Source: Spirabiliibacterium mucosae (lineage in GTDB: Bacteria > Pseudomonadota > Gammaproteobacteria > Enterobacterales > Pasteurellaceae). From it: a DNA stretch of 64,000 nt. Below are positions 51,433 through 60,723 of the stretch, in pieces; the first letter of the stretch is position 1; each line of letters starts with the position of its first letter. The stretch spans positions 1-64,000 of the forward strand of contig NZ_JABTBO010000006.1 of assembly GCF_014884965.1 (NCBI RefSeq), written 5' to 3'. A program made the position numbers and the translations under genes. Below the pieces are notes generated by a model, which saw nothing but the letters and a program-made list of their open reading frames with translations, searched no databases and was not told the origin of the DNA.

Positions 51433-52650
51433 ATGAAAAGAGCAGTGATTACAGGTTTCGGTATTGTGTCAAGCATTGGCAACAATGCACAAGAGGTGCT
51501 TGACGCGCTCAAAGCGGGCAAATCAGGCATTCGTGCCATGCCCGAATTTGCTGAAATTGGCATGCGCAGCCAAGTGGCGGGCATGCTGAAAATTGAGCCT
51601 AAAGATCTGATCGACCGCAAAGTGATGCGCTTTATGGGCGATGCGGCCGCTTATGCTTATCTTTCTATGCAACAAGCCATCGACAGCGCAGGCTTAAGCG
51701 AAGAGCAAGTCTCTAACACCCGCACCGGCTTGGTGGTGGGCGCAGGCGCTGGCTCACCGCACAATCAAATTGTCGCGGCCGATGCTATGCGCGGCCCTCG
51801 CGGCGTGAAGGCCATCGGCCCTTATGCAGTGACCAAAACCATGGCCTCGAGCGTGTCTGCCTGCCTGGCCACCCCGTTTAAAATCAAAGGGATGAATTAT
51901 TCAATTAGCTCTGCTTGCGCCACCTCCGCGCACTGCATTGGCCACGCCGTTGAGCTGATTCAACTCGGCAAACAAGATGTGGTTTTTGCCGGCGGCGCTG
52001 AAGAGTTGGCATGGGAATGTGCCTGCGAATTTGATGCCATGGGCGCGTTGTCAACCAAGTACAACGACACGCCAGAGCTGGCCTCGCGCACCTATGACGC
52101 CGATCGCGACGGTTTCGTGATTTCAGGCGGTGGCGGTATCGTGGTGGTTGAAGAGCTTGAACACGCCCTTGCTCGCGGTGCGACTATTTATGCTGAAATT
52201 GTCGGCTATGGCGCGTCATCTGATGGGTATGACATGGTGGCGCCAAGCGGTGAAGGCGCGGCGCGCTGCATGCGTCAAGCGATGGAAAATCTTGACAGCC
52301 CAGTGGATTACCTCAACGTACACGGCACCTCTACCCCTGTGGGGGATGTGAAAGAGCTAGAAGCGGTGCGTGAGGTGTTTGGTGACAACACACCGGCCAT
52401 CTCCGCTACTAAAGCGATGACCGGCCACGCGCTGGGGGCGGCAGGCGTGCATGAGGCGATTTATTCCCTGTTAATGCTTAACCACGATTTCATCGCGCCG
52501 AGCATCAACATCAACACGCTGGATGAAAAAGCCCAAGGCATGAACATTGTCACCGAGCCAAAACTCGATGTGAAACTCGACACCGTGATGTCCAACAGCT
52601 TTGGCTTTGGCGGTACCAACGCCACGCTGGTATTCAAACGTTATCAATAA
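51433..52650 (+). CDS. fabB: 3-oxoacyl-[ACP] synthase I
   Basis: Condensing enzyme required for unsaturated fatty acid synthesis. Catalytic Cys in [12 protein letters not shown] at about residues 155-166 and the two His in [10 protein letters not shown] and [14 protein letters not shown]. 405 residues, as in E. coli. The ATG at 51433 follows AAAGAAAGG. A terminator follows the gene. Confidence 0.95.
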   Translation: MKRAVITGFGIVSSIGNNAQEVLDALKAGKSGIRAMPEFAEIGMRSQVAGMLKIEPKDLIDRKVMRFMGDAAAYAYLSMQQAIDSAGLSEEQVSNTRTGLVVGAGAGSPHNQIVAADAMRGPRGVKAIGPYAVTKTMASSVSACLATPFKIKGMNYSISSACATSAHCIGHAVELIQLGKQDVVFAGGAEELAWECACEFDAMGALSTKYNDTPELASRTYDADRDGFVISGGGGIVVVEELEHALARGATIYAEIVGYGASSDGYDMVAPSGEGAARCMRQAMENLDSPVDYLNVHGTSTPVGDVKELEAVREVFGDNTPAISATKAMTGHALGAAGVHEAIYSLLMLNHDFIAPSININTLDEKAQGMNIVTEPKLDVKLDTVMSNSFGFGGTNATLVFKRYQ

Positions 52651-52663
52651 TTGAGTTGTGCCC

Positions 52664-52690
52664 AAAAGCCCGCCGCGTGCGGGCTTTTTT
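52664..52690 (+). terminator. Rho-independent terminator after fabB
   Basis: AAAAGCCCGC and GCGGGC arms with a five-base loop, then TTTTTT. Confidence 0.85.
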
Positions 52691-52748
52691 GTTTAAAATC
52701 AGGTGAAAATCAAGTAAACTGATACCGCACTTTGTGATGGGAACTGTT

Positions 52749-53246
52749 ATGTCTAAAAAAAATAATAAAACGCTTGATGCCACCGACATCAAAATTTTGC
52801 AAGAGCTGCAGCAAAACGGCAAAATTTCCAACATTGATTTATCGAAAAAAGTCGGGCTTTCGCCCACCCCTTGCCTTGAGCGCGTGCGCCGGCTGGAAAA
52901 GCAGGGCATTATTATGGGCTACCGCGCGCTGCTCAACCCAGAGCTTTTGGACTCGCCGCTACTGGTGATTGTGGAAATCACACTGGTGCGCGGCAAGCCC
53001 GATGTGTTTGAAGAATTTAACCAAGCGGTGCAAAAACTCGATGAAATTCAAGAGTGCTTTTTAGTTTCAGGGGACTTTGACTACCTGTTAAAAACCCGCG
53101 TGCCCGACATGGCGGCCTATCGCCAACTGCTCGGCACCACCTTGCTGCGCCTGCCAGGGGTGAACGACACCCGCACCTATGTGGTGATGGAAGAAGTGAA
53201 AAAAAGCAACCTCATTCAAATTAAAGCCAAGGCCAAAACAGAGTAA
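52749..53246 (+). CDS. lrp: Leucine-responsive regulatory protein
   Basis: Global regulator of amino acid metabolism. 165 residues: an N-terminal helix-turn-helix (ISNIDLSKKVGLSPTPCLERVRRLEKQGII) and a C-terminal RAM ligand domain (FLVSGDFDYLLKTRVPDM). A GGGAAC sequence precedes the ATG at 52749. ftsK begins three bases after the stop, the same pairing as in E. coli. Confidence 0.94.
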   Translation: MSKKNNKTLDATDIKILQELQQNGKISNIDLSKKVGLSPTPCLERVRRLEKQGIIMGYRALLNPELLDSPLLVIVEITLVRGKPDVFEEFNQAVQKLDEIQECFLVSGDFDYLLKTRVPDMAAYRQLLGTTLLRLPGVNDTRTYVVMEEVKKSNLIQIKAKAKTE

Positions 53247-53249
53247 ATT

Positions 53250-55925
53250 ATGATTCAACGATTTAAACCACCTTACAGCGCCAAGCATTACCTCGTTGAG
53301 CTCGTGCTGGGCTTGTGCGTGCTTTTTGGGGTCTATTTGATTATCGCCTGGTCGAGCTACAGCGCGTTTGACAACGCCTGGACTGTCGCCAGCCCGCAGC
53401 AAGACACCCTCAACAAGGCCGGCCACTTTGGCGCGATGTGCATTGATATTTTATTTGCGCTGTTTGGCTCGCTGGCCAACTTTTTGCCGTTTGTGCTGGT
53501 GATTTCAGCCATTTTGCTGCTGCGCAACCGCTGGCAAGACAATTTCAGCAAAAGCCGCGTGCTGGTGCGCCTGTTTGGCTTTGCTTTGCTGCTATGCGGG
53601 CTGACCGCGCTGGCGTCTTTGCTGCTGTCTAATAGTGAAATTCATCTCGCAGGCGGCGTGCTGGGCGCGTTTATCGTGAAACATCTCTACCCAACGCTGG
53701 GCATGTTTGGCACCTTTATGGTGGCGTTTTGTGCTGCAGTGGTGGGCTTTATTTTAAGCGCGGGCATGTCGCTGGTGATGCTGCTGCTTAGTGGCTATCA
53801 CTGGCTGACAGCAAAATATGACGATGAAGAACCCCAACCGCGCGAGCTTGATCCGCTATTTATGCCGCCAAGTGAGGAGCCTGCCCCGATTGCAGTGAAA
53901 AGCCCTGAAGAGCTGGCCGAGCTTGAGCCAATTGAGGTGGAAAGTGCGGTCGCGCTCAAACCATTGCCGCCGATTGAAAGCCCAACGGTACTGGCCGAGC
54001 CTGAGGAAATGCCTGACTTTTCCCATACCACGGTGATTGAAGTGCCAGAGCTGCCTGCGGTGAGCATCCCAACCATTCGCTCGATGAATGAAATTGCGCA
54101 AAATGTGGGCAAAGAAGCCCGTGAAGAGCCCAAAGATGATCTTTTCGACCTCACCTTGCCTGATGAGCTCTTAACGCAAAATCAAAGTGCGGTTGAACGT
54201 GATGATGACGAGGCGCTTTTCGACCCCGTGCAAGCGCAATTAGCCAAAGCCTTTGCCGAGCAAGAGCGACAAAAAGCGCAAGAACTGGCCGAGCGCGCCA
54301 AAGCACTAGGCGCCGAAGAAGAGTTGGCGAAAATTCAAGCGCACGCGCAAAAACAGCCGCCGCAATACCAAGATTACGCCGCTCACGGCACGCTGATTCA
54401 CCCATTGCTGCAAAGTAGCATGCCAAGCAAAAAAGCCAAACCGAGCACCGCATTGCCAACACTGGATTTGCTCGAGCCGATGAAAACCCAGAGTTTGTCG
54501 GTCGACAAAAGCGAAATCCACGCCACCTCCGCGCGCATTGAGCAGCAGCTGGCCAACTTCCGCGTAAAAGCGCAGGTCAAAGACGTGCTGGTCGGCCCGG
54601 TGGTCACACGCTATGAGCTTGAGCTGGAACCTGGCGTGAAAGCCTCAAAAGTGTCAGGGCTGGATAGCGATTTGGCGCGGGCGTTGATGTTCAGTGCCAT
54701 TCGGATTGCCGAAGTGATTCCAGGCAAGCCGTATATCGGGATTGAAACGCCAAACAAACACCGCCAAACGGTTGGCCTGCGTGAGGTGTTTGACAGCCGC
54801 GAGTTTAGAGAAAGCAAAGCATTGCTGCCAATGGCGCTGGGCAAAGACATCAGTGGCGAGCCTGTGGTGGTAGATTTGGCCAAAATGCCACACTTGCTGG
54901 TGGCCGGTGCTACTGGGTCTGGGAAGTCGGTGGGCGTGAACAGCATGATTTTGAGCCTGCTGTATAAACGCAAGCCAGAAGACGTGCGCATGATTATGAT
55001 TGACCCGAAAGTGGTGGAATTGTCGATTTATCAAGACATACCGCACTTGTTAACGCCGGTTGTGACCGACATGAAAAAAGCGGCTAATGCGCTGCGCTGG
55101 TGCGTGGACGAAATGGAACGCCGTTATCTGCTGCTGTCAGCGCTTTATGTGCGCAACATTGAAGGCTTTAATGAAAAAATCAAACAAGCCGAGCAGATGC
55201 AAATGCCGATTCCAAACCCAATTTGGAAGCCGCGCGACAGTATGGACAACGCGCCGCCACCGCTGGAAAAAATGAGCTACATTGTAGTGGTGGTCGATGA
55301 GTTTGCCGATTTAATGATGGTGGCCGGCAAACAAGTGGAAGAGCAAATTGCACGCTTGGCGCAAAAAGCGCGTGCGGTGGGTATTCACTTGATTTTGGCC
55401 ACCCAACGCCCGTCGGTGGATGTGATCACAGGCCTGATTAAAGCCAACGTGCCAAGCCGCATTGCCTTTACCGTGGCGAGCAAAATTGACTCCCGCACCA
55501 TTTTAGACACCAACGGCGCAGAAGCGCTGCTCGGGCGTGGGGATATGCTTTACGCCGGCCCTGGCACCTCAGAGCTGGTGCGTATTCATGGTGCGTTTAT
55601 GACCGACAGCGACGTGCAAAGTGTCGCCGATGACTGGCGCGCGCGTGGTACCCCGCAATATCTTGATGAAATCACCGTTTCGCAAGATGACGAAGAAACC
55701 CAAAGTGCGATCGGCGGCAGTGATGATGAGCTCGATGAACTGTTTGATACTGTGGTGGAATTTGTCCTCAACACAGGCACAATTTCCATTTCGTCTATCC
55801 AGCGCAATTTCAAACTCGGCTTTAACCGCGCCGCGCGCATTGTTGACCAAATGGAAGCGCAGGGGATTGTCTCCGCGCCAACCAACGGCAAGCGCGAGAT
55901 CTTAGCCCCGCGCAATGACTTCTAG
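53250..55925 (+). CDS. ftsK: DNA translocase FtsK
   Basis: Septal translocase that moves chromosome ends and activates XerCD at dif. About four N-terminal helices (residues 15-190), an acidic Pro/Glu-rich linker (about 190-430), motor domains with Walker A GATGSGKSVGVN and Walker B VVVVDEFADLMM, and the gamma winged-helix (IQRNFKLGFNRAARIVDQMEAQGI). 891 residues; the linker is much shorter than in E. coli FtsK (1329). Confidence 0.95.
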   Translation: MIQRFKPPYSAKHYLVELVLGLCVLFGVYLIIAWSSYSAFDNAWTVASPQQDTLNKAGHFGAMCIDILFALFGSLANFLPFVLVISAILLLRNRWQDNFSKSRVLVRLFGFALLLCGLTALASLLLSNSEIHLAGGVLGAFIVKHLYPTLGMFGTFMVAFCAAVVGFILSAGMSLVMLLLSGYHWLTAKYDDEEPQPRELDPLFMPPSEEPAPIAVKSPEELAELEPIEVESAVALKPLPPIESPTVLAEPEEMPDFSHTTVIEVPELPAVSIPTIRSMNEIAQNVGKEAREEPKDDLFDLTLPDELLTQNQSAVERDDDEALFDPVQAQLAKAFAEQERQKAQELAERAKALGAEEELAKIQAHAQKQPPQYQDYAAHGTLIHPLLQSSMPSKKAKPSTALPTLDLLEPMKTQSLSVDKSEIHATSARIEQQLANFRVKAQVKDVLVGPVVTRYELELEPGVKASKVSGLDSDLARALMFSAIRIAEVIPGKPYIGIETPNKHRQTVGLREVFDSREFRESKALLPMALGKDISGEPVVVDLAKMPHLLVAGATGSGKSVGVNSMILSLLYKRKPEDVRMIMIDPKVVELSIYQDIPHLLTPVVTDMKKAANALRWCVDEMERRYLLLSALYVRNIEGFNEKIKQAEQMQMPIPNPIWKPRDSMDNAPPPLEKMSYIVVVVDEFADLMMVAGKQVEEQIARLAQKARAVGIHLILATQRPSVDVITGLIKANVPSRIAFTVASKIDSRTILDTNGAEALLGRGDMLYAGPGTSELVRIHGAFMTDSDVQSVADDWRARGTPQYLDEITVSQDDEETQSAIGGSDDELDELFDTVVEFVLNTGTISISSIQRNFKLGFNRAARIVDQMEAQGIVSAPTNGKREILAPRNDF

Positions 55926-55978
55926 AACTTCGCAGGTAAAGTGCGGTCTAACCTAACAGGTTGATTAAGAGGACAGTT

Positions 55979-56590
55979 ATGACAGTATTGAAAAAAACGT
56001 TACTCACTTTTGCACTGGGCGCCATCGCCAGCACCGCGCTGGCCGACGCGGCGGGTGATTTGCAACAACGCTTATCGCAAGTATCATCATACAAAGCCGA
56101 TTTCACCCAGCGCGTGACCACCACGCAAGGCAAATTGGTGCAAGAAGGCAGCGGCAAATTTCAGGTGAAACGCCCAAATTTGTTCCGTCTAGACACCCAA
56201 AGCCCGCAAGAAACTCACATTATTGCTGATGGTAAAACGCTGTGGTATTACGACCCATTTGTGCAGCAAGTGACCGCCAAAAAAGTGGCTGACGCGATTG
56301 TCAACACGCCGTTTATTTTGCTCACCACCAATGACGCGGCCAAGTGGCAGCAGTACAAAGTTACCCAGCAAGGCGACAACTTCACCTTGGTGCCGAAAGC
56401 CAAAAACAGCAACATTAAAAAATTCCAAATCCGCATTGATGCCAACGGCTTGTTGAAAAACTTCAGCACCATCGAGCAAGACGGGCAGGCGAATTTGTAT
56501 CAGCTGCGCAACATCAACAACTTGCCGATTGACGCGAGCGTGTTTAGCTTCAAAGTGCCAAAAGGGGTTGAGTTAGACGACCAACGCTAA
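55979..56590 (+). CDS. lolA: Outer-membrane lipoprotein carrier protein LolA
   Basis: Periplasmic chaperone that ferries lipoproteins from LolCDE to LolB. Signal peptide ending ALA|DAAG, then [25 protein letters not shown] and [12 protein letters not shown]. 203 residues. The ATG at 55979 follows AAGAGGACA; a longer frame upstream is ignored. The gene order lrp-ftsK-lolA-rarA is shared with E. coli. Confidence 0.95.
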   Translation: MTVLKKTLLTFALGAIASTALADAAGDLQQRLSQVSSYKADFTQRVTTTQGKLVQEGSGKFQVKRPNLFRLDTQSPQETHIIADGKTLWYYDPFVQQVTAKKVADAIVNTPFILLTTNDAAKWQQYKVTQQGDNFTLVPKAKNSNIKKFQIRIDANGLLKNFSTIEQDGQANLYQLRNINNLPIDASVFSFKVPKGVELDDQR

Positions 56591-56604
56591 CCCAAAGTGC
56601 GGTG

Positions 56605-57945
56605 ATGAGCAATTTAACCTTCGATTTCGCCCCCGATTTCCGCCCACTGGCGGCGAGGATGCGCCCACAAACTCTTGACCATTATTATGGCCAAGAGCAT
56701 ATTCTCGCCCCGGGCAAACCGCTGCGCCGCGCAATTGAGGCCGGCCACATTCACTCCATGATCCTCTGGGGGCCGCCTGGTACAGGCAAAACCACCTTGG
56801 CAGAAATCATGGCGCAACGGATCAACGCCGAGGTGGAACGCATCTCGGCGGTGACATCGGGCGTGAAAGAAATCCGCGCCGCGATTGAGCAGGCGCAGCA
56901 CAACCGCACTTGTGATAAACGCACGATTTTGTTTGTTGATGAGGTTCACCGCTTCAACAAAAGCCAGCAAGATGCCTTTTTGCCCTATATTGAAGACGGC
57001 ACGATTATTTTCATTGGCGCGACCACCGAAAACCCCTCTTTTGAGCTCAACAGCGCGATTTTATCCCGCGCGCGGGTCTATCGCCTGAAGGGATTAGATA
57101 CTCACGCCATCACACGCGTGCTGGAGCGCGCGCTGCAAGATGAAAAGTGCGGTTACGGTGGCCAGGCCATTGTGCTGGATGACAATTTGCTCACCATGCT
57201 GGCGGAATACGTCAACGGCGATGCACGCTTGGCGCTCAATTGCTTGGAGATGATGATCGACATGGCGAGCGAGCAAGACGGTGCGAAAACGTTGACGGTA
57301 GCACTGCTCACCGACGTGCTCGGCGAGCGGCAAGCCCGCTTTGATAAACAAGGCGATCGCTATTACGATCTCATCTCCGCTTTGCACAAATCGGTGCGTG
57401 GCTCAGCGCCTGATGCGGCGCTCTATTGGTATGCGCGCATCATCACCGCAGGCGGCGACCCGCTCTATGTCGCCCGCCGTCTGCTCGCCATCGCCTCAGA
57501 AGATGTGGGCAACGCCGACCCGCGTGCGATGCAAGTCGCCTTGGCAGCGTGGGATTGTTTTACTCGCGTGGGCGCTTATGAAGGCGAACGCGCCATTGCC
57601 CAAGCGATTGTGTATCTCGCCGTGGCGCCAAAAAGCAATGCGGTGCACACCGCCTTCAAAGCCGCTAAGCAGCACGCAACCGAAAGCCCCGATTTTGACG
57701 TGCCCGAGCACCTGCGCAACGCACCGACCAAGCTGATGAAAGAACTTGGTTTTGGCGCCGAGTATCGCTACGCCCACAACGAGGAAAATGCCTACGCCGC
57801 GGGTGAAAACTACTTCCCGCCTGAGCTGGCCGACACGCAATACTATTTCCCAACCGATCGCGGCGTGGAGGGCAAAATCAAGCAAAAACTCGATTGGCTC
57901 AAATCCCTCGACCAAGCCAGCCCCACCAAACGCTACTCAAAATAA
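56605..57945 (+). CDS. rarA: Replication-associated recombination protein A (MgsA/RarA)
   Basis: AAA+ ATPase acting at stalled forks. Walker [10 protein letters not shown] at about residues 53-61, Walker [20 protein letters not shown], sensor [13 protein letters not shown], and the C-terminal tetramerisation domain. 446 residues. ATG 56605 is preferred over the preceding GTG. Starts 14 bases after lolA. Confidence 0.95.
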   Translation: MSNLTFDFAPDFRPLAARMRPQTLDHYYGQEHILAPGKPLRRAIEAGHIHSMILWGPPGTGKTTLAEIMAQRINAEVERISAVTSGVKEIRAAIEQAQHNRTCDKRTILFVDEVHRFNKSQQDAFLPYIEDGTIIFIGATTENPSFELNSAILSRARVYRLKGLDTHAITRVLERALQDEKCGYGGQAIVLDDNLLTMLAEYVNGDARLALNCLEMMIDMASEQDGAKTLTVALLTDVLGERQARFDKQGDRYYDLISALHKSVRGSAPDAALYWYARIITAGGDPLYVARRLLAIASEDVGNADPRAMQVALAAWDCFTRVGAYEGERAIAQAIVYLAVAPKSNAVHTAFKAAKQHATESPDFDVPEHLRNAPTKLMKELGFGAEYRYAHNEENAYAAGENYFPPELADTQYYFPTDRGVEGKIKQKLDWLKSLDQASPTKRYSK

Positions 57946-57967
57946 ACCGCACGTTAACGTGCGGTTT
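57944..57967. terminator. 24-base palindromic hairpin after rarA
   Basis: Perfect palindrome with 12-base arms (AAACCGCACGTT) starting within the rarA stop codon and followed by a T-rich stretch. It looks like a mutated USS pair. Confidence 0.7.
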
Positions 57968-58030
57968 GATTTTATTTTTTGAGTTGATATGATGATCGCA
58001 TGAAGATAGTGTAACTCAAAAGGTGATGTG

Positions 58031-58318
58031 ATGCTTAACAGCCAAAAAAAGCAGTTTTTACGCCATAGCCTTGAGCAAGATTATGTGGTGTTGACAGATG
58101 TTGTGGTGGAAACGGTTGCCGACACCAAATCCGATATGCTGATGCTCGAGATGTCAGGTAAACGAGATGCCATTCAGCCGCAAGATAAGCAAGAGTTATT
58201 GGCATTGAAAAAAGCCTATTCCAATGTTTATAAAACGAACCCAGAACAGGCGGTAAATATTGTTGAGCGAATTTTTGAGCTAAATGAAAAATACGATAAA
58301 TTGCGCATGCAGCTTTAG
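58031..58318 (+). CDS. Putative antitoxin of a zeta-type toxin module
   Basis: I do not recognise the family. 95 residues, charged and predicted mostly helical, with no helix-turn-helix or ribbon-helix-helix motif visible. Features: a basic start (MLNSQKKQFLRHSLEQDY), a central KRDAIQPQDKQELLALKKAY and an end rich in Glu and Lys (ERIFELNEKYDKLRMQL). AAAAGGTGATG precedes the ATG; a GTG one codon earlier is possible. It lies eight bases before the zeta-toxin gene, in the same direction, so the two are surely cotranscribed. By position and size it should be the antitoxin, as epsilon is for zeta, but this is inference. Lower GC than its neighbours and no uptake signal. Confidence 0.7.
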   Translation: MLNSQKKQFLRHSLEQDYVVLTDVVVETVADTKSDMLMLEMSGKRDAIQPQDKQELLALKKAYSNVYKTNPEQAVNIVERIFELNEKYDKLRMQL

Positions 58319-58326
58319 AGGTTCTT

Positions 58327-58950
58327 ATGGCGAGAGATGCGAGAGTTGATGACATTCTAGTTGATAAAGTTTTTTATAATGAGTTAGAAGAAAATCACCT
58401 AAAAGCGCACAGCCAACCTAGTGTGATTTTTATCACTGGCGTGAGTGGCAGCGGTAAATCCACCTTTATTGATCAAATCGAAACCAATGCATTAAAAATC
58501 CAGCCTGATAATTATCGCAAACTTCACCCCAAATTAACCGAGTTTATCAGAAAAGTTGGCAGATATAATGCCCATAAAAAAACGGGTAATTATGCCTTTC
58601 GGTTTGCACTCGCGCTGCGAGACAAAGCCATTTCAAACAATATCAACGTGATTTATGAAGCGACTTTTTCAAAATTAGAAACAGCTGAAAATATCATTAA
58701 ACCCTTTCGAGATGCTGGGTATCAAATAGTGATTGTGACATTGCCCATTGATGTTGATTTAAGCATACAGCGCAATAAAGATCGTTATGAAACTAAAAAA
58801 TTACAAGATCACACAATTCCTCGGCTTGTGAGCCGTGAAGACATTGAAAACATGGCAAATGCTTATCAAAATGTGATTAGTGCATTGCAACAACAGGGTA
58901 TTACAGTGATTTCCAGCACTGAGTTCGACCTCAGTGTCATTCATATGTGA
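58327..58950 (+). CDS. Zeta-toxin family kinase
   Basis: 207-residue P-loop protein. Walker A GVSGSGKST at about residues 38-46. A zeta-like substrate segment follows (QPDNYRKLHPKLTEF), then YEATFSKLETAENIIKPFRDAGYQI and a VTLPIDVDLSIQRNKDRYE block, which together match zeta toxins. These phosphorylate UDP-N-acetylglucosamine and related UDP-sugars and so poison peptidoglycan synthesis. Typical zeta is about 270-290 residues, so this is a compact form. It starts with a 25-35 residue polar segment before the P-loop. AGAGGTTCTT precedes the ATG. AT-rich and USS-free, inserted between rarA and lysC; horizontal transfer is likely. A generic AAA kinase is the alternative. Confidence 0.8.
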   Translation: MARDARVDDILVDKVFYNELEENHLKAHSQPSVIFITGVSGSGKSTFIDQIETNALKIQPDNYRKLHPKLTEFIRKVGRYNAHKKTGNYAFRFALALRDKAISNNINVIYEATFSKLETAENIIKPFRDAGYQIVIVTLPIDVDLSIQRNKDRYETKKLQDHTIPRLVSREDIENMANAYQNVISALQQQGITVISSTEFDLSVIHM

Positions 58951-58958
58951 TTTCAAAC

Positions 58959-58983
58959 GCCCCTCAAGTTGTATTTGAGGGGC
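58959..58983. terminator. Hairpin between zeta toxin and lysC
   Basis: GCCCCTCAA and TTGAGGGGC arms with a short loop, between convergent genes. A USS follows directly. The T run is weak on both strands. Confidence 0.6.
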
Positions 58984-58993
58984 AACCGCACTT

Positions 58994-60346
58994 TTATTCA
59001 AACAATTCGCTGTGGAGCTTGGCGACGATGTCGTTGGCGTGTTCACTTGGGACGAGCAGGCAGACGTTGTTGGTGCTCGCACCGTAGCCGACCATACGGA
59101 TGTTGTACGGCTCAAGGGTGGTGAACAGGCGTTTGCCAACGCCGGCGGTGAGGTGCAAGTCGTTGCCGATAAGGGCGACGAGATCAAGGCCAGTGTCAAC
59201 TTTGACGTGGCACACTTCGCTTAAGGCGTCCATCAGCTCGCTGGAGAGCATCGCTGCACCTGATGAGGCAGAGCCGGTTTTATCCAGAGTGACGGCCACG
59301 CTGACCTCAGAGGTGGTGACGGTGTCAACGGAGATTTTGTATTTTGCTAAAATGGCGAACACGTTGGCCAAAAAGCCCTGCGCGTGCAGCATACTCAGGC
59401 TGGTGAGCGTCAACAAGGTTTGGTCGCGTCGCAGTGCGATGGCGCGAAATGTTGGGCGCGGTTGCGGGTCACGTGTCACCCAGGTGCCGCCGGCATCCGG
59501 TGCTTTGCTGGAGCCAACATAGACCGGGATATTGCTGCGCACTGCTGGTAGCAGGGTGGCAGGGTGGAGCACTTTGGCACCGAAGGTGGCCATTTCCGCG
59601 GCTTCGGCAAAGCTCATGGTGTCGATTTTTTGCGCTTGTGGCACAATGCGTGGGTCGGTGGTGTAAATGCCAGGCACATCGGTCCAAATCAGCACATCTT
59701 TGGCGTTAAGCACCTCCGCTAACAACGCCGCGGAGTAGTCACTGCCTCCGCGGCCAAGGGTGGTGGTTTTGCCCAGTTCATCACGGCCGATAAACCCTTG
59801 GGTGATCACCAGCTCACCTTGGTCAATCAGCGGTTTTAAAACGTTGTCGCAATTTTTTTGTGTTTTGGCATCATCTGGGGCGGCTTTGCCATAGTGGCTG
59901 TTGGTGGCCACCAGTTGGCGCACATCAACCCAGGTGGCGCGGGTGTTGAGCTCGCGCAAAATATCAATAAATATTTTTGTCGACATCATCTCACCGTGGC
60001 TAATTAGCTCATCGGTTAGCGCGGGGGAGGTGGCCAGGCTGGCGGCTTCCGCTAAGCTTTTCACATTCGCCAGCAGGCGGTCAATTTCGCTACAAATGGC
60101 GCGGTTGTCTTTGATTTCATCTAAAATGGCGTATTGAATTTGATGCAATTGCGCCAGCAATTGCTCGCGTCGTGTGGCATCACAGCCGTTGGCCAGCTCG
60201 ACTAAAATATTGGTCACGCCAGCGGAGGCGGAGAGCACCACCACGCGGGTGTTAGGGTCATTAATCACGATGCGCGCGCAGGCTTGCATGGCGGGGTAGT
60301 TGGCAACGCTGGTGCCACCGAATTTTGCAACTGAGAGATGTGACAT
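58994..60346 (-). CDS. lysC: Aspartokinase III, lysine-sensitive
   Basis: First step of the aspartate pathway to lysine. N-terminal kinase domain with KFGGTSV at residues 8-14, GFIGRDELGKTTTLGRGGSDYSA in pieces near 190-210, and C-terminal tandem ACT domains that bind lysine (SLSMLHAQGFLANVFAIL). 450 residues, as in E. coli LysC (449). A lysine riboswitch precedes it, so it is controlled both by RNA and by enzyme feedback. Confidence 0.95.
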   Translation of the reverse strand: MSHLSVAKFGGTSVANYPAMQACARIVINDPNTRVVVLSASAGVTNILVELANGCDATRREQLLAQLHQIQYAILDEIKDNRAICSEIDRLLANVKSLAEAASLATSPALTDELISHGEMMSTKIFIDILRELNTRATWVDVRQLVATNSHYGKAAPDDAKTQKNCDNVLKPLIDQGELVITQGFIGRDELGKTTTLGRGGSDYSAALLAEVLNAKDVLIWTDVPGIYTTDPRIVPQAQKIDTMSFAEAAEMATFGAKVLHPATLLPAVRSNIPVYVGSSKAPDAGGTWVTRDPQPRPTFRAIALRRDQTLLTLTSLSMLHAQGFLANVFAILAKYKISVDTVTTSEVSVAVTLDKTGSASSGAAMLSSELMDALSEVCHVKVDTGLDLVALIGNDLHLTAGVGKRLFTTLEPYNIRMVGYGASTNNVCLLVPSEHANDIVAKLHSELFE

Positions 60347-60414
60347 AAAATTTCCTGTAATGTTAAACGATGGTTAAAATGTTTGATTGCGTAAACAGAA
60401 AGGAAAGTGCGGTT

Positions 60415-60595
60415 GGATTGAAGCACTCCATCACCTCGGTGATGACAGCCCTAGGGATTCAGCCCTAGCGGCCGATAAATGACATTGTCGGATGCCACTT
60501 ACCTCGGCAACGCTCCCCTGATTATCTCCGCCCGACGCGTTGAGATAACTGCCTGACCGTTGCGCCTCTTCTGTTCACTCGCAAACGTGAACCTT
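60415..60595 (-). ncRNA. Lysine riboswitch upstream of lysC
   Basis: Reading the minus strand, an opening GTTCAC/GTGAAC hairpin is followed by AGAAGAGGCGC, then GTTGCCGAGG, ATCGGCCGCTAGGGCTGAAT and GGAGTGCTTC. These are the conserved lysine-riboswitch blocks in order, as in E. coli lysC. P1 closes as GAAG with CTTC. After the aptamer about 70 bases remain. There TTTCCT (plus 60401-60406) can pair with the lysC ribosome-binding AGGAAA (plus 60351-60356), suggesting control of translation. Confidence 0.92.
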
Positions 60596-60599
60596 TATA

Positions 60600-60628
60600 G
60601 AAATAACGGTTTATGCCAGCGTTGTCAA
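60600..60628 (-). promoter_or_regulatory. lysC promoter
   Basis: TTGACA (plus 60623-60628) and TATTTC (plus 60600-60605) are separated by 17 bases, just upstream of the riboswitch. Confidence 0.6.
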
Positions 60629-60677
60629 CACAAAAGTGACTCAACTGGCGAAAAACCGCGCTTTGCCTTTTGGATCA

Positions 60678-60705
60678 AAAAAAGCCACTGCACGCAGTGG
60701 CTTTG
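60678..60705 (-). terminator. Rho-independent terminator of metE
   Basis: On the minus strand AAAGCCACTG and CAGTGGCTTT form a stem followed by seven Ts, directly after metE. Confidence 0.88.
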
Positions 60706-60723
60706 AGGTTGTGTTTTGGTTGA

